This document shows, one piece after another, positions 45,821 to 58,390 of a stretch of DNA of 64,000 nt (positions are counted from its first letter, which is position 1; every line of letters begins with the position of its first letter). Origin of the DNA: Sipunculus nudus (taxonomy: Eukaryota > Annelida > Sipuncula > Golfingiida > Sipunculidae). A program made the position numbers and the translations under genes. Location of the stretch: the NCBI GenBank assembly GCA_026874595.1, contig CM049319.1, forward strand, positions 1,619,501 through 1,683,500, written 5' to 3'. The notes below the pieces were generated by a model that saw only the letters and a list, made by a program, of their open reading frames with translations, was not told the origin of the DNA and did not search any database.

Positions 45821-47638
45821 TTAACAAATACCAGGCACAGACTTTAAATATTTGACAGGAGTAAAATGGAATTCGACAAATGTGCTCTCCTCTCCATCCC
45901 ATCTGGGCTCTCTGTGAACCACACAGTGTCCTCCGTGATGTTCTTTGACCATAGACACCAGCTCTTCCTCAGTGACATTAACCTTTGCAAGGTCAAAGCT
46001 CACAGACTTCAGGGAAGGGCAGTCGGAAAACATTTTACTCAAAGCTTCCTTTGACAGGTTGCCTACAGCCTCACTGAGAGCTAGCTTTCTGATTTTTGTG
46101 CCATGGGTGCACAAGCCATCTACAAAACTGTCATCCAAGGTGTGCAGGAATGATATGTCAAGAGAGCGTAGGTTTTCACTATTTTGCAAGATCTGCACTA
46201 AGCTTTTGACCGTAATGGGGACACCTTCCCTGAGGCTCAGTGAAACAAGGTTAGGACATAGCACAGTCAGTAGTTGCATGAACGCTCCTCCAACGCCCTG
46301 GACATCTATGATTTTCAGAGCGTTTGGCTTGTACTGGAATCCATCTTCATCTATTTGACTGTAAACTTCATCAGCAAGAGGCACCATGTCTTTATAAAAA
46401 GCTTCAGATTTGTTAAAGAAAACGAGACGTTGTAAATACGGGCTCTCTAACACCAGATCAACTATCCCTGCAGGTGACACATCACAGTGCATGAGCACTA
46501 ACGATTTTAAGAAACTTGTGGTTTTCAAGTACTTGAGCCCATCATCACAGATTCTTGGACACTCATAAAGCAGCAGACCCTGTAGATATGGACAGTGCTC
46601 GTGGATGGCTTTCACTGACCTGCTGGTGATGTTTGAACTTTTAAAAATACTCACATGTGTCAGCTTTGGACAGTGCTGCATGAAATCTTTGATGACATCA
46701 TCAGTGAAGTCTTCCTGCTTTGCTGCTTTATTCAGATGTAGCTGTGTTAGATTGGAACAGTTTTCTGCGAGATGCTTTATCCCTACATTGGTTATGTTGT
46801 GGCACCTGGCTATTTTTAGGTTTTCCAACTGACCTAAGTGTTTCGCCCATACAGCGATCCCGGCATCTGTCATGCCAGTAGAACTGTCCAGTACCAGACT
46901 CTTTAGGGGCCCTTCATGTGTAGCAAAGAACTTTTTGAGTCCATCATCTCCAATATCACAGTAGTATAATTCTAACTCAGAAATCTTTGGAAACAACTCT
47001 GCAATAACAGAGACAGTATTATCGTTAACATAGCTCAGGCCGCGCCGGCAGTGGTAGGAGTTGATATCAGGGCAGCGCTGTGCAAGGGTTTCCAAGTTCT
47101 GCTGCCAGGAACGACGCTTCTTGTCATTTTCAAGTTCGGCTCTGAATGCCCGTAGTCTTCCATGAGTGGACACTGGCTTATCATGGACAACTTTCAAACA
47201 TTTAAACAAACTCTGGCAGACCACAGGGTGACATGTATCATCTTCATTTGCACGGACATTTTCTACATTCTCCAGCAACGGACACACCTGAGCAAGTTTT
47301 CTGTACACATGGTCAGGGTATGACCCGGAGATGGGCACAGCAAGATGCTTAAGTCGAGGAAACTTGTACTCTCCAAGTCCCTCAAACGCTGCAACTGTTA
47401 GATTTTCACATTGGCTGCATTCAATTCCTTCAACTACCTTATTAACTTGACGCATCAGCATCAGAAAACGAGTGTCAGAAAAATGGTGGGGGATCCCAAC
47501 GTATTTCCACAAGGCTGCATCATGGGATATAGATCGGAACCTGTGGCATGCCATCCGCACGCCGAGGCACAGCTCCTCATATGGCAGATGCTGAAAGATC
47601 TCCAGCAGGATGCTGTCCGGTAACTCCTCCAGCTTCAT
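45821..47638 (-). CDS. F-box/leucine-rich-repeat protein (FBXL family, 605 aa)
   Basis: A single uninterrupted 605-codon frame. Residues about 2-47 are an F-box (LEELPDSILLEIFQHLPYEE and a downstream W), the segment that binds SKP1. The rest is a series of Cys/Asn-type leucine-rich repeats of about 25 residues (for example LKIARCHNITNVGIKHLAEN), the usual substrate-recognition surface. The architecture implies a substrate adaptor of an SCF (SKP1-CUL1-F-box) ubiquitin ligase; the substrate cannot be named. The start is the ATG at 47638, 11 nt inside its exon (acceptor ttcttgcag ends at 47650 on this strand). An in-frame TGA lies in the proposed upstream exon, so no N-terminal extension is expected. 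It is convergent with the QSER1-like gene. I cannot assign a specific FBXL number. Confidence 0.9.
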   Translation of the reverse strand: MKLEELPDSILLEIFQHLPYEELCLGVRMACHRFRSISHDAALWKYVGIPHHFSDTRFLMLMRQVNKVVEGIECSQCENLTVAAFEGLGEYKFPRLKHLAVPISGSYPDHVYRKLAQVCPLLENVENVRANEDDTCHPVVCQSLFKCLKVVHDKPVSTHGRLRAFRAELENDKKRRSWQQNLETLAQRCPDINSYHCRRGLSYVNDNTVSVIAELFPKISELELYYCDIGDDGLKKFFATHEGPLKSLVLDSSTGMTDAGIAVWAKHLGQLENLKIARCHNITNVGIKHLAENCSNLTQLHLNKAAKQEDFTDDVIKDFMQHCPKLTHVSIFKSSNITSRSVKAIHEHCPYLQGLLLYECPRICDDGLKYLKTTSFLKSLVLMHCDVSPAGIVDLVLESPYLQRLVFFNKSEAFYKDMVPLADEVYSQIDEDGFQYKPNALKIIDVQGVGGAFMQLLTVLCPNLVSLSLREGVPITVKSLVQILQNSENLRSLDISFLHTLDDSFVDGLCTHGTKIRKLALSEAVGNLSKEALSKMFSDCPSLKSVSFDLAKVNVTEEELVSMVKEHHGGHCVVHREPRWDGEESTFVEFHFTPVKYLKSVPGIC

Positions 47639-47649
47639 CTGTAATTCTC

Positions 47650-49000
47650 CTGCAAGAAAAATCAGTCTGTTAACATTAATTATATTGTTAGCTTCATTCT
47701 TTATAGTGTTAGCATCAGTATTATAGCTGGAGTATCAATTGTCGGAGGATTACATTACATTTGCATTCATTTTAGCATCAGAATCAGTCATTATAGTAAT
47801 AAGTATTCTAATCAGATTGCTGACCTACTTTCATTAACTTCAAGAATAAAGTGTATGACACCTTTGGGGAAACTCTTCTGTTCATATATTCAACTGCTTG
47901 ACTAAATGTCCTTTAGTATTCCAACTTCTTCATAATTATATTTAAATAGCCCACTTTCAATTATGCACAGCTATCTTTTGAGTTCTTTTGAGTTTTAGTG
48001 AATTCACGTCTGATTATATCACCATAGAAAAAGTGCAAGTTTTAGTGAGAAATCAAGACTCAATCACTTTTACATTTCAGCAAATTAATACATCAAACAA
48101 CATTTAAGTTATCACTCTTTATTGTTCTATGGTTATTGATTAGATCTGTACCTGCAATTAAAAAAGGTCCTTTCACTTTCAAACTGCAACATCCAGTAAG
48201 CATTATATAATTAACACACTCTGGTCACATATATAAAATTTATATATACATAAACATTTATTTTACATTTTTCAATGCTGTGCATACAATTGTAATGTCA
48301 TTTACACAAGTGATGCAAGCTCTATTCAGCTATTACGTTATAGCTATGATTTGCTCAAGTACAGCATGTGCTATCCAATTTTGCAACTGTAAATCTAAGA
48401 AAAAATACATCACTGCCAGATAAGTATCAGTGTACTGAGAAAGGAAGTCTGAGCAGCAAAATTAGTTTCTTGGTAAATAAGGAGCAGGAACAAAGTGGAA
48501 GTTTAATATGACCTTTTTTTAAGAGTACAATTGTAATGGAGTGGATTGATTCAGACCGAACTGATATAAAAAATAATAATTTCCATAAAGTATTAGCTCC
48601 CTGTTTGTCTTTTACCATGACAATCATGGATTCACTGTAGACGTAGTGTAGGAATGTCAACACATACCTGAAAATTGAGTAAAATTTGAGTAAATTAGAG
48701 TTATTGAACCAAGAAACACGTAATTGGAGAATCTCCACATTATATGCGGAGCAACTTCGGTTGTTGCAAGAATCTCAAACAAAGACTGTACTATTTCATT
48801 ATTCTGACTATATGACCCTATAATTTGTAGCTAATCTAATAATTAATACATATATTAGCACTGTAGATGATAACTCGTTTTACAGAAATCTTTAATGAAA
48901 TGTTAATATGAATGTTATTGTTAGATTTACCTGTATTTAGTACGATTTTCCAAGAAAATGTAAGTATAGCACTCTACGTGTCTCCTGTTACAGTACCTAC
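47650..49000 (-). other. Proposed 5' intron of the F-box/LRR gene
   Basis: Bounded on the minus strand by gtaggt at 49000 and ttgcag at 47650. A second minus-strand donor-like site (cag|gtatgtg at 48668) might mark an optional exon. No coding potential. Confidence 0.45.
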
Positions 49001-49050
49001 CAGCGGCCAGCACGCGTCCTGCTAGCTGGGATGTTCTTCAGGTGAGCTTA
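49001..49050 (-). other. Proposed 5' untranslated exon of the F-box/LRR gene
   Basis: On the minus strand a strong donor (ctg|gtaggtac) cuts after 49001, and the only coding exon begins at 47649 after an acceptor. Read through the join, this segment has an in-frame TGA and no ATG, so it is untranslated. A TATTTATA sequence on the minus strand at about 49075-49082 could be a TATA-like element roughly 30 nt upstream of a start near 49045. The 5' limit is a guess. Confidence 0.4.
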
Positions 49051-49567
49051 CATAGACAGCAAACCCCGTACAGCTATAAATAGATACAACACCAACACAT
49101 ACCCTCACTGATTCACGCCACGTGACTTTGACAGCAGTTTGTTGTTACTTGAGGTCAAGGCCAGCTTAAACAACGAAATATCAAGTCTTCGTGAATAAAT
49201 GAGTACCAGACTGCTACCTGCAACTCTCATTCTTTTAGTCTTGGCATCCTCACCCCCTTTGCCTTATTATACTGGTCACTCCAAAAAAAAAATATTGAAA
49301 CGAAAAAGCTAAACTGCTAAAATATAATTAAATTTCAGATGTAATTAATTTGTTATATGAATGCCAGTCAAATTATTTAAATCTGAAAACTCCAGGACTC
49401 AACACTGAATAAATGAAATCACAACTATAAATTTTAAACATATTTTAATATTTCAATAAATTATTGAGCACAATAAGAAAAGAACACATATTTTTATATG
49501 TCTTTCAGTAATTTCTATATGATATGCTCTGAGGTCACTATCAGACCTCTGGTCATGTGGCCTTTTT

Positions 49568-49755
49568 ATGGTAAACAGACACACGTGGACAGTGTTTACC
49601 TACACGCAGAGCCATAACAAGGTGTAAAACAGCCATATGCGGTACTGAGACTGTGTGCTGGGTTGGTTTCACTGGGAAACTTTATATAAAGCAAAACTGA
49701 ACTGATAGTGTGAAAGAATAGGCATAATATAGCTCCTGATTATGTCCCTTTAATG
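49568..49755. repeat. Dispersed repeat, copy 2
   Basis: Second diverged copy of the element at 15118-15300; it ends in the same gtccctttaatgtt-like edge. Confidence 0.5.
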
Positions 49756-50064
49756 TTAAAGTTATTGATTCTAGGCAGTTTTATTTAAGTTTTCCTTCAG
49801 TAAAATCAAGCTACCCTTACTTTCAGGAATTATGTTGTCAGTTGATATACTAGGTCAGAGGTTCTTCTCACCTTTAGGCAAATTTAGGTTAACCTATAAT
49901 TCTGAACAGATTTTGTTGAAATATTGTAGAGGGTAAGGAAAACACCCAAGGAAAAATCCAAAGAATTTTCAAAGAATTCTGTCCCATTTTTACAGCTGTT
50001 TCAGTAGAGCTATTGATCTGTATTAGTGGGTGGCTTTGTACTGGAGATGACTTGACAACTGACT

Positions 50065-50270
50065 GGGTTGTTAACCATTACAGGTGTGTAGACCTATGGG
50101 TTGTTGAACCATTACAGGTGTGTAGACCTACGGGTTGTTGAACCATTACAGGTGTGTAGACCTACGGGTTGTTGTACCATTACAGGTGTGTAGACCTACG
50201 GGTTGTTGCACCATTACAGGTGTGTAGACCTACAGGTTGTTGCACCATTACAGGTGTGTAGACCAACACA
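50065..50270. repeat. 34-bp minisatellite, six units
   Basis: Units with gggttgttgaaccattacag and gtgtgtagaccta recur at 34 bp (33 bp for the first). Confidence 0.9.
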
Positions 50271-50687
50271 GCCAAGTTTCATGAGGATCATGCTGGCAGG
50301 GGTTTGAGGTCTCCAACAACAATTGATAAAGTCTAAAACAACTTTAAAATAAAGTGGATTGCTGTGGATAAAAGTACAGGGTTGGATAATAATTAAAGAA
50401 AGCTCAGTTCCAAAGCTTAAGATCCAGTTTAGCTCTTACCTGAACCACCATGATACTGCTGGGGCTTTTGAGAAGCTAGTATTTAGAACTGCCTTCATTA
50501 CATCAGTCACAAGTAGATCCTTTAGCTTTCACAAGACAATCAATAGTAACAAGTTGAAACCATGTAAAACCTTTCACAGTGAGTGTGCTTGCCTTTTATG
50601 GATAGACATAAAAATATACTGCAACAGACCAACAACAAACAATGCATAATGTACAACAGAAGATCAGTAACAGTATTTGAAGCATAT

Positions 50688-53600
50688 TTTATTCAACAAA
50701 TATTCAGGAGATCATTTTATTTCTCCCTTTATAATTATTATGATTGTTATTATTGCATAGAGGTGGGATTGTGGAAATGATGTACCTACAAGTGTACATC
50801 ACAAACTGAGCATGTCATAAAGGCTCCTATAAGCACCTGTTTAAACAAGGTTACACACACAAAACAGCTGACAAGACCTCGCACAGCTTTACTCTTCAGT
50901 CATTTAACAATTAAATAGGAACTTTTCCTTCACTTTATCATTAATTACAAATTACAAACTGAATTATTTTAAGGTGCCGCTCCTTAACACTACACCAAAT
51001 CTAACAACACAACACAAAATCTACTAGAACTGATTTCAGAATACTTCAATATGTTCATATTTAATGCGCTACTTTAAAACATTTTGATAAAAGTTGACAT
51101 TTTTCAATAGATGATCAGATTTAAAGAAGTTTTTTTCAGAAAGTTATGATTTAATATTATTATTTTATAAAAAGAACCCGAAATAATGAAAAGTATTTTT
51201 CTTGTCTTAATGAACAATTGCTACTCATCAAAGTTGCTCTATACATGTAAACTAGCCGTGCAAACTAAAGAAGTTGGATCCTACTCTACATGACAACACA
51301 GAGAACACTTCAGTATACTATGGCATATGTAATTTTTTCATTTTTAACTGAATTAATTTATTAAAAATAATAAGATTAGAAGCACTTGTGTGTTAACAAC
51401 CACTTGCAATATATAGTGAAGTATTATTACCAACTTCCTAAAATATGTGGCATCTGATGTTAAAATTAGTCTGGTTGTTTCTTTAGAAAAGATGAGCAAA
51501 CACTTAGTTTGCATATCCATATTAAAAGTTAATAAAGTTAAAAATAAAATAAACTGCATAAGAGTTTATTGCAGCATAATCTGTATGCACATGGAGAGGA
51601 AAATATTTTTAAGTTTAAGGATAAAATCCTGGCACAAAAACAAAAACCTATATATTGTGACAAAAATAATTTTGGCAACATAATTTGCATATGGTAAGAC
51701 ACCCAATACCATGTGAACTGCATTGGCTTAAAAATAAGGGTGTAATTGCCTGCTGAGCAATAAACCAACAGACATGCCTGGTTATGCAAAATATACACAG
51801 CTAGTATAGAACAGACATTTGATCCTTAATCAAAACTTAAACACAAAGGTAATAGTTAAAATTAAAGGATCCTAAATAATACAAAATACATGGAACCTTT
51901 TTAATCAAATAATGCTCTTTCTGTGCCTCTATTTGCCAACATAAAAAATGTCTGACAGATTAGCTTGTTTCAAGAGCATTTCATGGGATATGGGACATTT
52001 GATCATTGGCATGTTATGACTGCATTTTTTTTATTGTAAATCAAAATCTAGCAGCATACCACAATATCTACTGTGATGTCATGACTGACATGATAACTGA
52101 TCAAGGTTTCCCACTTGAGCATTAAACATGACTGAGCCACTCCATTCAAAAATGTTTTTCAAAAATGCAATGCTTAACCAACATGCAGCAACTATGATTT
52201 TGTTGCTTCTACAGAATGTATAACCTAATCCTAGTATAATCAAAATGGACTTACTTGCTCATAGCTCTAAATGTTTAATAATTTATGTAGACGTTACCTA
52301 TCAAGTCACAAGCCAGAGCTGTTTTTATATATTATACCTTATAAGTTACACTGATACTGAGATAAAAGACCAGTAGTACTGATTACATCTATGGCCATCT
52401 TACAATGCTAAGATCTGAGTGTGAAGGACCCCAGCATGAACGCTCCCTGTATATCCCACATACATCTCACAGAAACACTACACATAAGGTGTGCAGTAAA
52501 TGCAAAGGTTCAGTCATGGATTGGACTGTTTTAGTCTGAGAACATGAAGTTGCATTAAAGGATCTAATTATGATGCCACTGTATAAATACTTCTGGTACA
52601 AACTTGTTCATTTGGCTTGTGATTGTTTAAATCCTTGTGGAAACTTCTGACATGATATAATATGAAAATAAAAACAAACTTGAAGAATTACACCTGTTCT
52701 GTGTAGCAGATTAAAATTGTACACAAGTTACTGATGTAAATAAAGTATACCAAGTTCAAATAATTACCATTCTTTACCCCAGTTTAAAGTCAGCACCCTA
52801 GTACTCATGTTGCCCAACATGTTAATACATATATTGTACAGTCAGTTACACAGTTATTAATTATTTGGTACTACATGTATAAATTTTTCATAATCAAATG
52901 CTTTGCATACCTCGGACAACCGTGAACATTTTGAGTTGATTGATTGCACAAGGCCACAGTGGGGTTAATATGAACATAACTTGGACAAGAAACTCCTGCC
53001 CTCATCACTAAATGACAATCCTCCCCTACAAAATAATAACATAGGTACCCGGATGTTCCAGGCTGCTGGTAGCCCTTTAAAAACACACACATATCACAAT
53101 GTGACCATCATAAATTGTTCATACACAGCACAGTTGCTGGCATGTTTGGCTTTGACAGATTTGGCTGTGATTCCCTCGTCCAGTAAAATTGGCTTATGCT
53201 ACATATTCACCATGTTTGTTGGTTTGTGTGTTTACCCACACATGATCTTGATACATGCTACATTAATTAAGATGACACTTTGTGAGAGTGTTACTTTTTT
53301 AGATTATTTAATTTAAGAGACATATCTGGATGCTGATCTTGCTGAATTTACCCCTTTCGTCCTCTTACATCCTGATTGGCCAAAGTTCTCTATTTATTGC
53401 AATGAAACTTTATGGAACAGCGGGTCATGGGCAAAGGAAGAAGTGGTTACATTTGATGGTGGGTTGGTTTAATTTTATGGTAGCGCTAGTACTGGCACAG
53501 GTGTGCACTCCAATAAAGCTATGACAAACCTACTCAGTAGGCATTAAAATTACCAGCCTTACTGGAGTTGAGATACAAGTCACATCAAGGTACATTGCAG

Positions 53601-55859
53601 TGGTTTCCATCATGTTGCATTCATATAATGATAAACAGCCCATAATCTTACCATTAGGCTACGAATGATGAATTAACGCAAAAGAATACATGTGAACTCA
53701 CAACCCAAACTGAATCTCCATCTCTATGGTAACAAGTCATTTCCAGTATTGCGTACAAGTTGGCTGCCGTCCAGTAATCTGTGTGGGCCATGCTTGAATT
53801 CATACAATCAAAAAATCAACAAACATGCAGAGGGATTTATCAATATGCTGAGTAAAAATGGAACTTTTTTCGCTTGTGTTAGGAGTTGTTAGAAAGTATA
53901 CTAACTAAGCTAACGATTGGTCTGGTTTTAATTATGTCAAGTAACAGGGTACTTGAAGGCCATGAGGCGGCATCAGAAATGATGAAAAAATTTGCAGCCT
54001 CATTGCACCTTGAAGTGCATTCCTTGCTGAATGATGTAACAGCACTCTGACAGCGAGAACACTGGTTGTAGACACTTTTAATTTCAGAGGGCAAAAATGG
54101 AGCTAACACCAATAGTAATCACATCATCAGTTCAAACTAGGGATATCTTAGTAATTCAGCATTTGAAAAAGACCAGCGTTTAGATGTAGAAAAAAAGACA
54201 CATACTATATTTGGCCATTACTTCTATTCTGTATAGTAAATAGGGCCAGCAACCATCCTCGGTCTATTATTTTCACAATGATATTTAAAATAAATGGACA
54301 ATGAACCATTCTTACATGGTTGTCACATGTGCAAATGAGTATATATGTTCCAACTCCAGAACTGTATATGAGGAATCTATTCTGAAGTCAAGAGTCATAT
54401 AATACACAACTAGCCTCTTGCATGTATATGTACATCATATTTTATAACCACAGAGAATTTTTAATGTTATACATGATACTGCAATGATAATATCATCATG
54501 TCATATTAATTGGGGAACTATATATATTACACAACATTCAGTACATAGAAAACTAAAAAATATTTAACAGTTATATTCTATAATACGATTTGTGATAATT
54601 AGCACATCCTTTGGCCTGGTAAAGCTATTTCCATAAATGTAATTTTTAAATTTCCATTATGCATTTATTTTGACCCAATTAATACTGTAAGTACCATTGA
54701 GGGTGTACAGAAAGCCATTAGCTTAAAAGATTAATCCACTGAATTGACATCTAAAGGTGATAGAAAACTTGGGATAATTTGCACTTAATTAAAATCATGT
54801 CCTTCTAAATAAAGTCATAAACATCATGAACTACTGAAGTATGATTTGAATAACATTTTGCAGTCATCATTTATACACATATACAAACATGGAGAATCAA
54901 TAGTGAGATATAAAAATTGTTTATTGATCCTTACCAAAATTAGCTGAACATTGCATTATATTTGACATTACAGCTGATTTCCTAGAGATATCCGTCAAAG
55001 ACATAACAAAAACTGATTAACAGTCTACTTTCACAAGCTTAATTCAAGTAGGTTGTTTTCAATGCACCTTTAAGGCTTCAAACTACCTACACAAAACTTA
55101 AAACAAACTGTACAACAAATGATGAGCTCTATTTTGTCAAAGAACAACAAAAAAAATAACCATTCCTTGACTGACAGACATCATCAAAATTGTTCTTTAA
55201 TTTATAGAAAAATACATGTAAAGCTAAATAAAAAAATATAAAAACACCAATAAAATGTGCTGCAACCACTTGTTCGATAAACTGCATTTGTAAGAAGAAA
55301 AAAAACCCAAACACACAGAAAAATCCAATAAACTCTTTCGTTTTTAAGTAACTACCAATGCAAATTCAGTGAGCTTTGTTAAACTGTGACACAGTGTGTA
55401 ATGGATAATGCAAACAAAACAATTTTTCTTTGCACCACTTCCCTGTGATACAAAGAAACCACTCCCCATGATTAGTTTTTAGGAGGTCAAACTTTACTTT
55501 TAGTTCTACCATCAACTAACAAATGTCAAGTTCTGTTCATACCAAAGTTCTGGATCATGGAATAATTTACAAGGTGACAGCATATACGTGATTAAAATTA
55601 AATGAAGCCCAGGGAGGAGACCAGTAACCTGTAAACATGGCCGGCAAATAAGAAATCCTAAATGACGTCTCATACCAAAACACCAAAAAAAAAGCAAGAA
55701 AATGCACACACAACCAATCACTGGAACAGCTTAATTGGACAATGCTTTAAGGAGAAATTTATGTATCACAAATGTAGATGTAAAAACATGGTATTTGTCA
55801 GAATTCAAAGGTATCTACCAGAGTAACAAATTTGAAATTACAGGAGTAAAATAAGATTT
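50688..55859 (-). other. Possible long 3' untranslated region of the p24-family gene
   Basis: No coding sequence is recognised on either strand across these 5 kb. The only gene upstream on the minus strand is the p24 exon, and minus-strand AATAAA hexamers occur at 50688-50693 and 50716-50721 among many others. Short open frames here (for example 52981-53316 on the plus strand) look like chance. The extent of the UTR is speculative. Confidence 0.25.
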
Positions 55860-56096
55860 TCATGTTCTTGATTTCATGATTTTTGTAAAATGTCCCTTTT
55901 CCTCAAAAAGCCCTCTGATCATGAGTACTTGGGTCACAGCGACGGTGATCATAACGAAGAGTTGCACTCCTGACCAAAAGTTGACTCGAGTAAAATTATC
56001 TTCCGCTATACTTCTGTCCCTGCTTTCAATGTTACGCAGTATTGTCATAGTGGAAAAACTGTCTTCAAGGCGGACCTTGATGCGGTCAAAAGCACT
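55860..56096 (-). CDS. TMED5: p24-family cargo receptor, last coding exon (TMED5/TMED1-like, partial)
   Basis: The acceptor (ttatttcag on this strand) ends at 56097 and the exon enters in phase 0. It encodes 78 residues and ends in TGA at 55860-55862. Residues 1-45 are the membrane-proximal helix (ILRNIESRDRSIAEDNFTRV). Residues about 46-65 are a transmembrane segment (NFWSGVQLFVMITVAVTQVL). A short cytoplasmic tail ends KSRT. p24 proteins cycle between ER and Golgi in COPI/COPII vesicles and select cargo through a lumenal GOLD domain. The GOLD and signal-peptide exons were not found in the window and should lie to the right of 64000 or be hidden in the repeat-rich intron. TMED5 versus TMED1 is judged from the tail and is not certain. 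Confidence 0.82.
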   Translation of the reverse strand, partial: SAFDRIKVRLEDSFSTMTILRNIESRDRSIAEDNFTRVNFWSGVQLFVMITVAVTQVLMIRGLFEEKGHFTKIMKSRT

Positions 56097-57099
56097 CTGA
56101 AATAAAAAAATAACATTTTTATTTGTCTTTAATGATACCTGTTAATGCACTTATTCATCAGTAAATTTTAAGGACCCACTTATATTACTCAAGGACATAA
56201 TTTACAAAATACCTCTATTAAGAAGGTTATGTTTTCATCTATGTTCACTTGTTTGTCTGTTAGCAGGATTATGCAAAATCTACTGAACTGATTTCCACAA
56301 AATCTTTAAATATATCCAGGGAATATCCCATTCAATTTTGCATCAGATCTGTATATATGGACAGATCACAGAGGAAGGACTTTTGCCTTGGTGGAGGCAT
56401 GCAAACTTCTGAGTGTCATTCTAGCTCACATGCTGGTTTGATATATTTTTTTGTATACATTCCAGCCTTGCTTAACAAAATATAATACATGAAACTACCT
56501 TCACATGTCAACCAAAAACCAAACTACATTCCATCTTTAGACCCCAAGGAGGTCTGTGTAAAGGTAAAAGTTGTACAACAGTTATAATTGATCAAATGCC
56601 AGGATCACCTAAAAAAAAGTTGGGGGAATTGTACAGAATATGATAAAGGTTTTTTTATTACATGTACAAAATTGGATGAAATCCATTCGGATGAATTAGG
56701 AAAAATTGTGATAGTGGCACCCTGCTTCAAATTTAAGGGTTGTTCAAAAAATTTGTCAATGATTTTTTATTACAGGTTTGACCTATGAGAATTTTTTTAA
56801 TGTTTACAAGAACCAGTGCATCGATTGTACTTTTATCAATGACAGTGGGAACATTGTTCTGATTATCAGAAAGAAGTCAGTATATTTTATTGCTGACATC
56901 TAAATGAGATCTAAATACAGATCCCTGACCATCACTTCCCTCTCCCCCAGTATACTTGTCTAAGGGAGAACCAGAGTCCGTCATATCAAGGGATGCCCAT
57001 TATTTTTTAGAGATTTATTTTAAAAGTCAAATTATTTTAAAAATTATCTGTCAGTAAATCAGTCAGGTATTTATTTATACAGAAGCATCCACCACAGCT

Positions 57100-58200
57100 T
57101 GTGAATAATTTGAGGGGAACAAATTATTTTAAATTGGAGACTAGATGTGTCGGAACGACACGAATGCCCCTGCCTGGGGCAAATTAGAAACATTTGTTAA
57201 ATTTTGTAAAATTTTTTAAGTTCAGGAAGTGTTGTATGGTCAAAAGTAGGTCAACAAGGGCAAAATGCAAACTCGATCTGTAAAGGGTCATTATCAAGCA
57301 ACACACCAAAAATCAGGCCAGTATCTGCAGGCATTGTGAAAAAAAGTCCATATATGTGCATTTTTCATGAAAATTTCTGTCTTTCATGAAATTTTCTATG
57401 TTCAGGATCTGTCATATGGTGAAAAATAGGTTAACTGGGACGAAACGCGAACTCGATCTGTAAGTGGTTCATTATGCGCCCACAGACCAAACATTATGCC
57501 AGTATCTGTAAGCATTGCATTGCGAAACTAGAATATTAGCAAAAGTTGATAATCATTTATAAATTTAAATTGGAGAGGTATATACCATTTTTCATAACAA
57601 TCCACCAAATGCTTCCTGAGAAATAAGCTCCTAAGTTTTTTTCTATACTAAGCTCTGTGACCTTGAAAAGTAGGTCAAGATCACCCATCTTTGAACTTGA
57701 CCAAGATTTTGTAAATATAATGCAATAGCACTGAAGAAATGAAGTTCCTGTGTTGAATACCTTTGGAGATATCCTGCACAAAAGGCCAAATTGAAAAAAT
57801 CCGATAAAATTTCATTAAAAAATCAGAAATTGCAGGTGGCGCCACCAAAATTGTGCAGCACATACAGACCATCAGTCCCAATGATCATAGTAAGTTTTGT
57901 GAAAATCCACACAATGGTTCCTGAGATATAAACTTCTGAGTGTTTTTCTATAATCAGCTCTAAAATGTAGAAAAATGGGTCAAGGTCACCCGTCTTCGAA
58001 CTTGACCGAGATTTTATCGATATACATCTTCACTGACAAAATAAAATTCCAACGGTGAATCCTTTTAGAGATATCCCGCTCACAAGGTAAAAGTTAACAG
58101 ACGCGGGACGGACGGACGGACAGACACCGGACAGACAGATGGACAGACGGACAGCTTGGGTGACGACAATAGCCCATCAGCCTATGAGCTGAGGGCTAAA
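57100..58200. repeat. Interspersed repeat cluster ending in GGAC tract and hairpin
   Basis: Contains diverged copies of the segment gtaggtcaac.ggacgaaacgc, one GGTGGCGCCACC (57835-57846), a ggacggacggac tract near 58108 and a terminal hairpin at 58170-58198. Confidence 0.65.
58170..58198. repeat. 29-nt terminal hairpin 4
   Basis: TAGCCC...GGGCTA outer pairs and TCAG...CTGA inner pairs with one bulged A. Followed by AAA. A related form with different base pairs. Confidence 0.65.
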
Positions 58201-58390
58201 AACGGCTGTACATGTGTATTTTTCATGAAAATTTCTATTTTTCATGAATTTTTCTCAGTTTAGGAGCCGTAAAACGGTCAAAAGTAGGTCAACCGGGACG
58301 AAACGCAAACTCTATCTGTAACTGGTCATTATCTGCCCACACACCAAAAATCAGGCCAATATCTGCAGGCATTGCAAAAACAAGGGACCT

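Noticed and set aside
49073-49082. Plus-strand TATAAATA as a promoter for a divergent gene
   Set aside because: No plus-strand gene was recognised to its right. It is noted only as a possible minus-strand TATA-like element.
52981-53316. 111-codon plus-strand open frame
   Set aside because: No homology recognised, no start or splice context, and it lies in AT-rich DNA that may be an untranslated region of the minus-strand gene.
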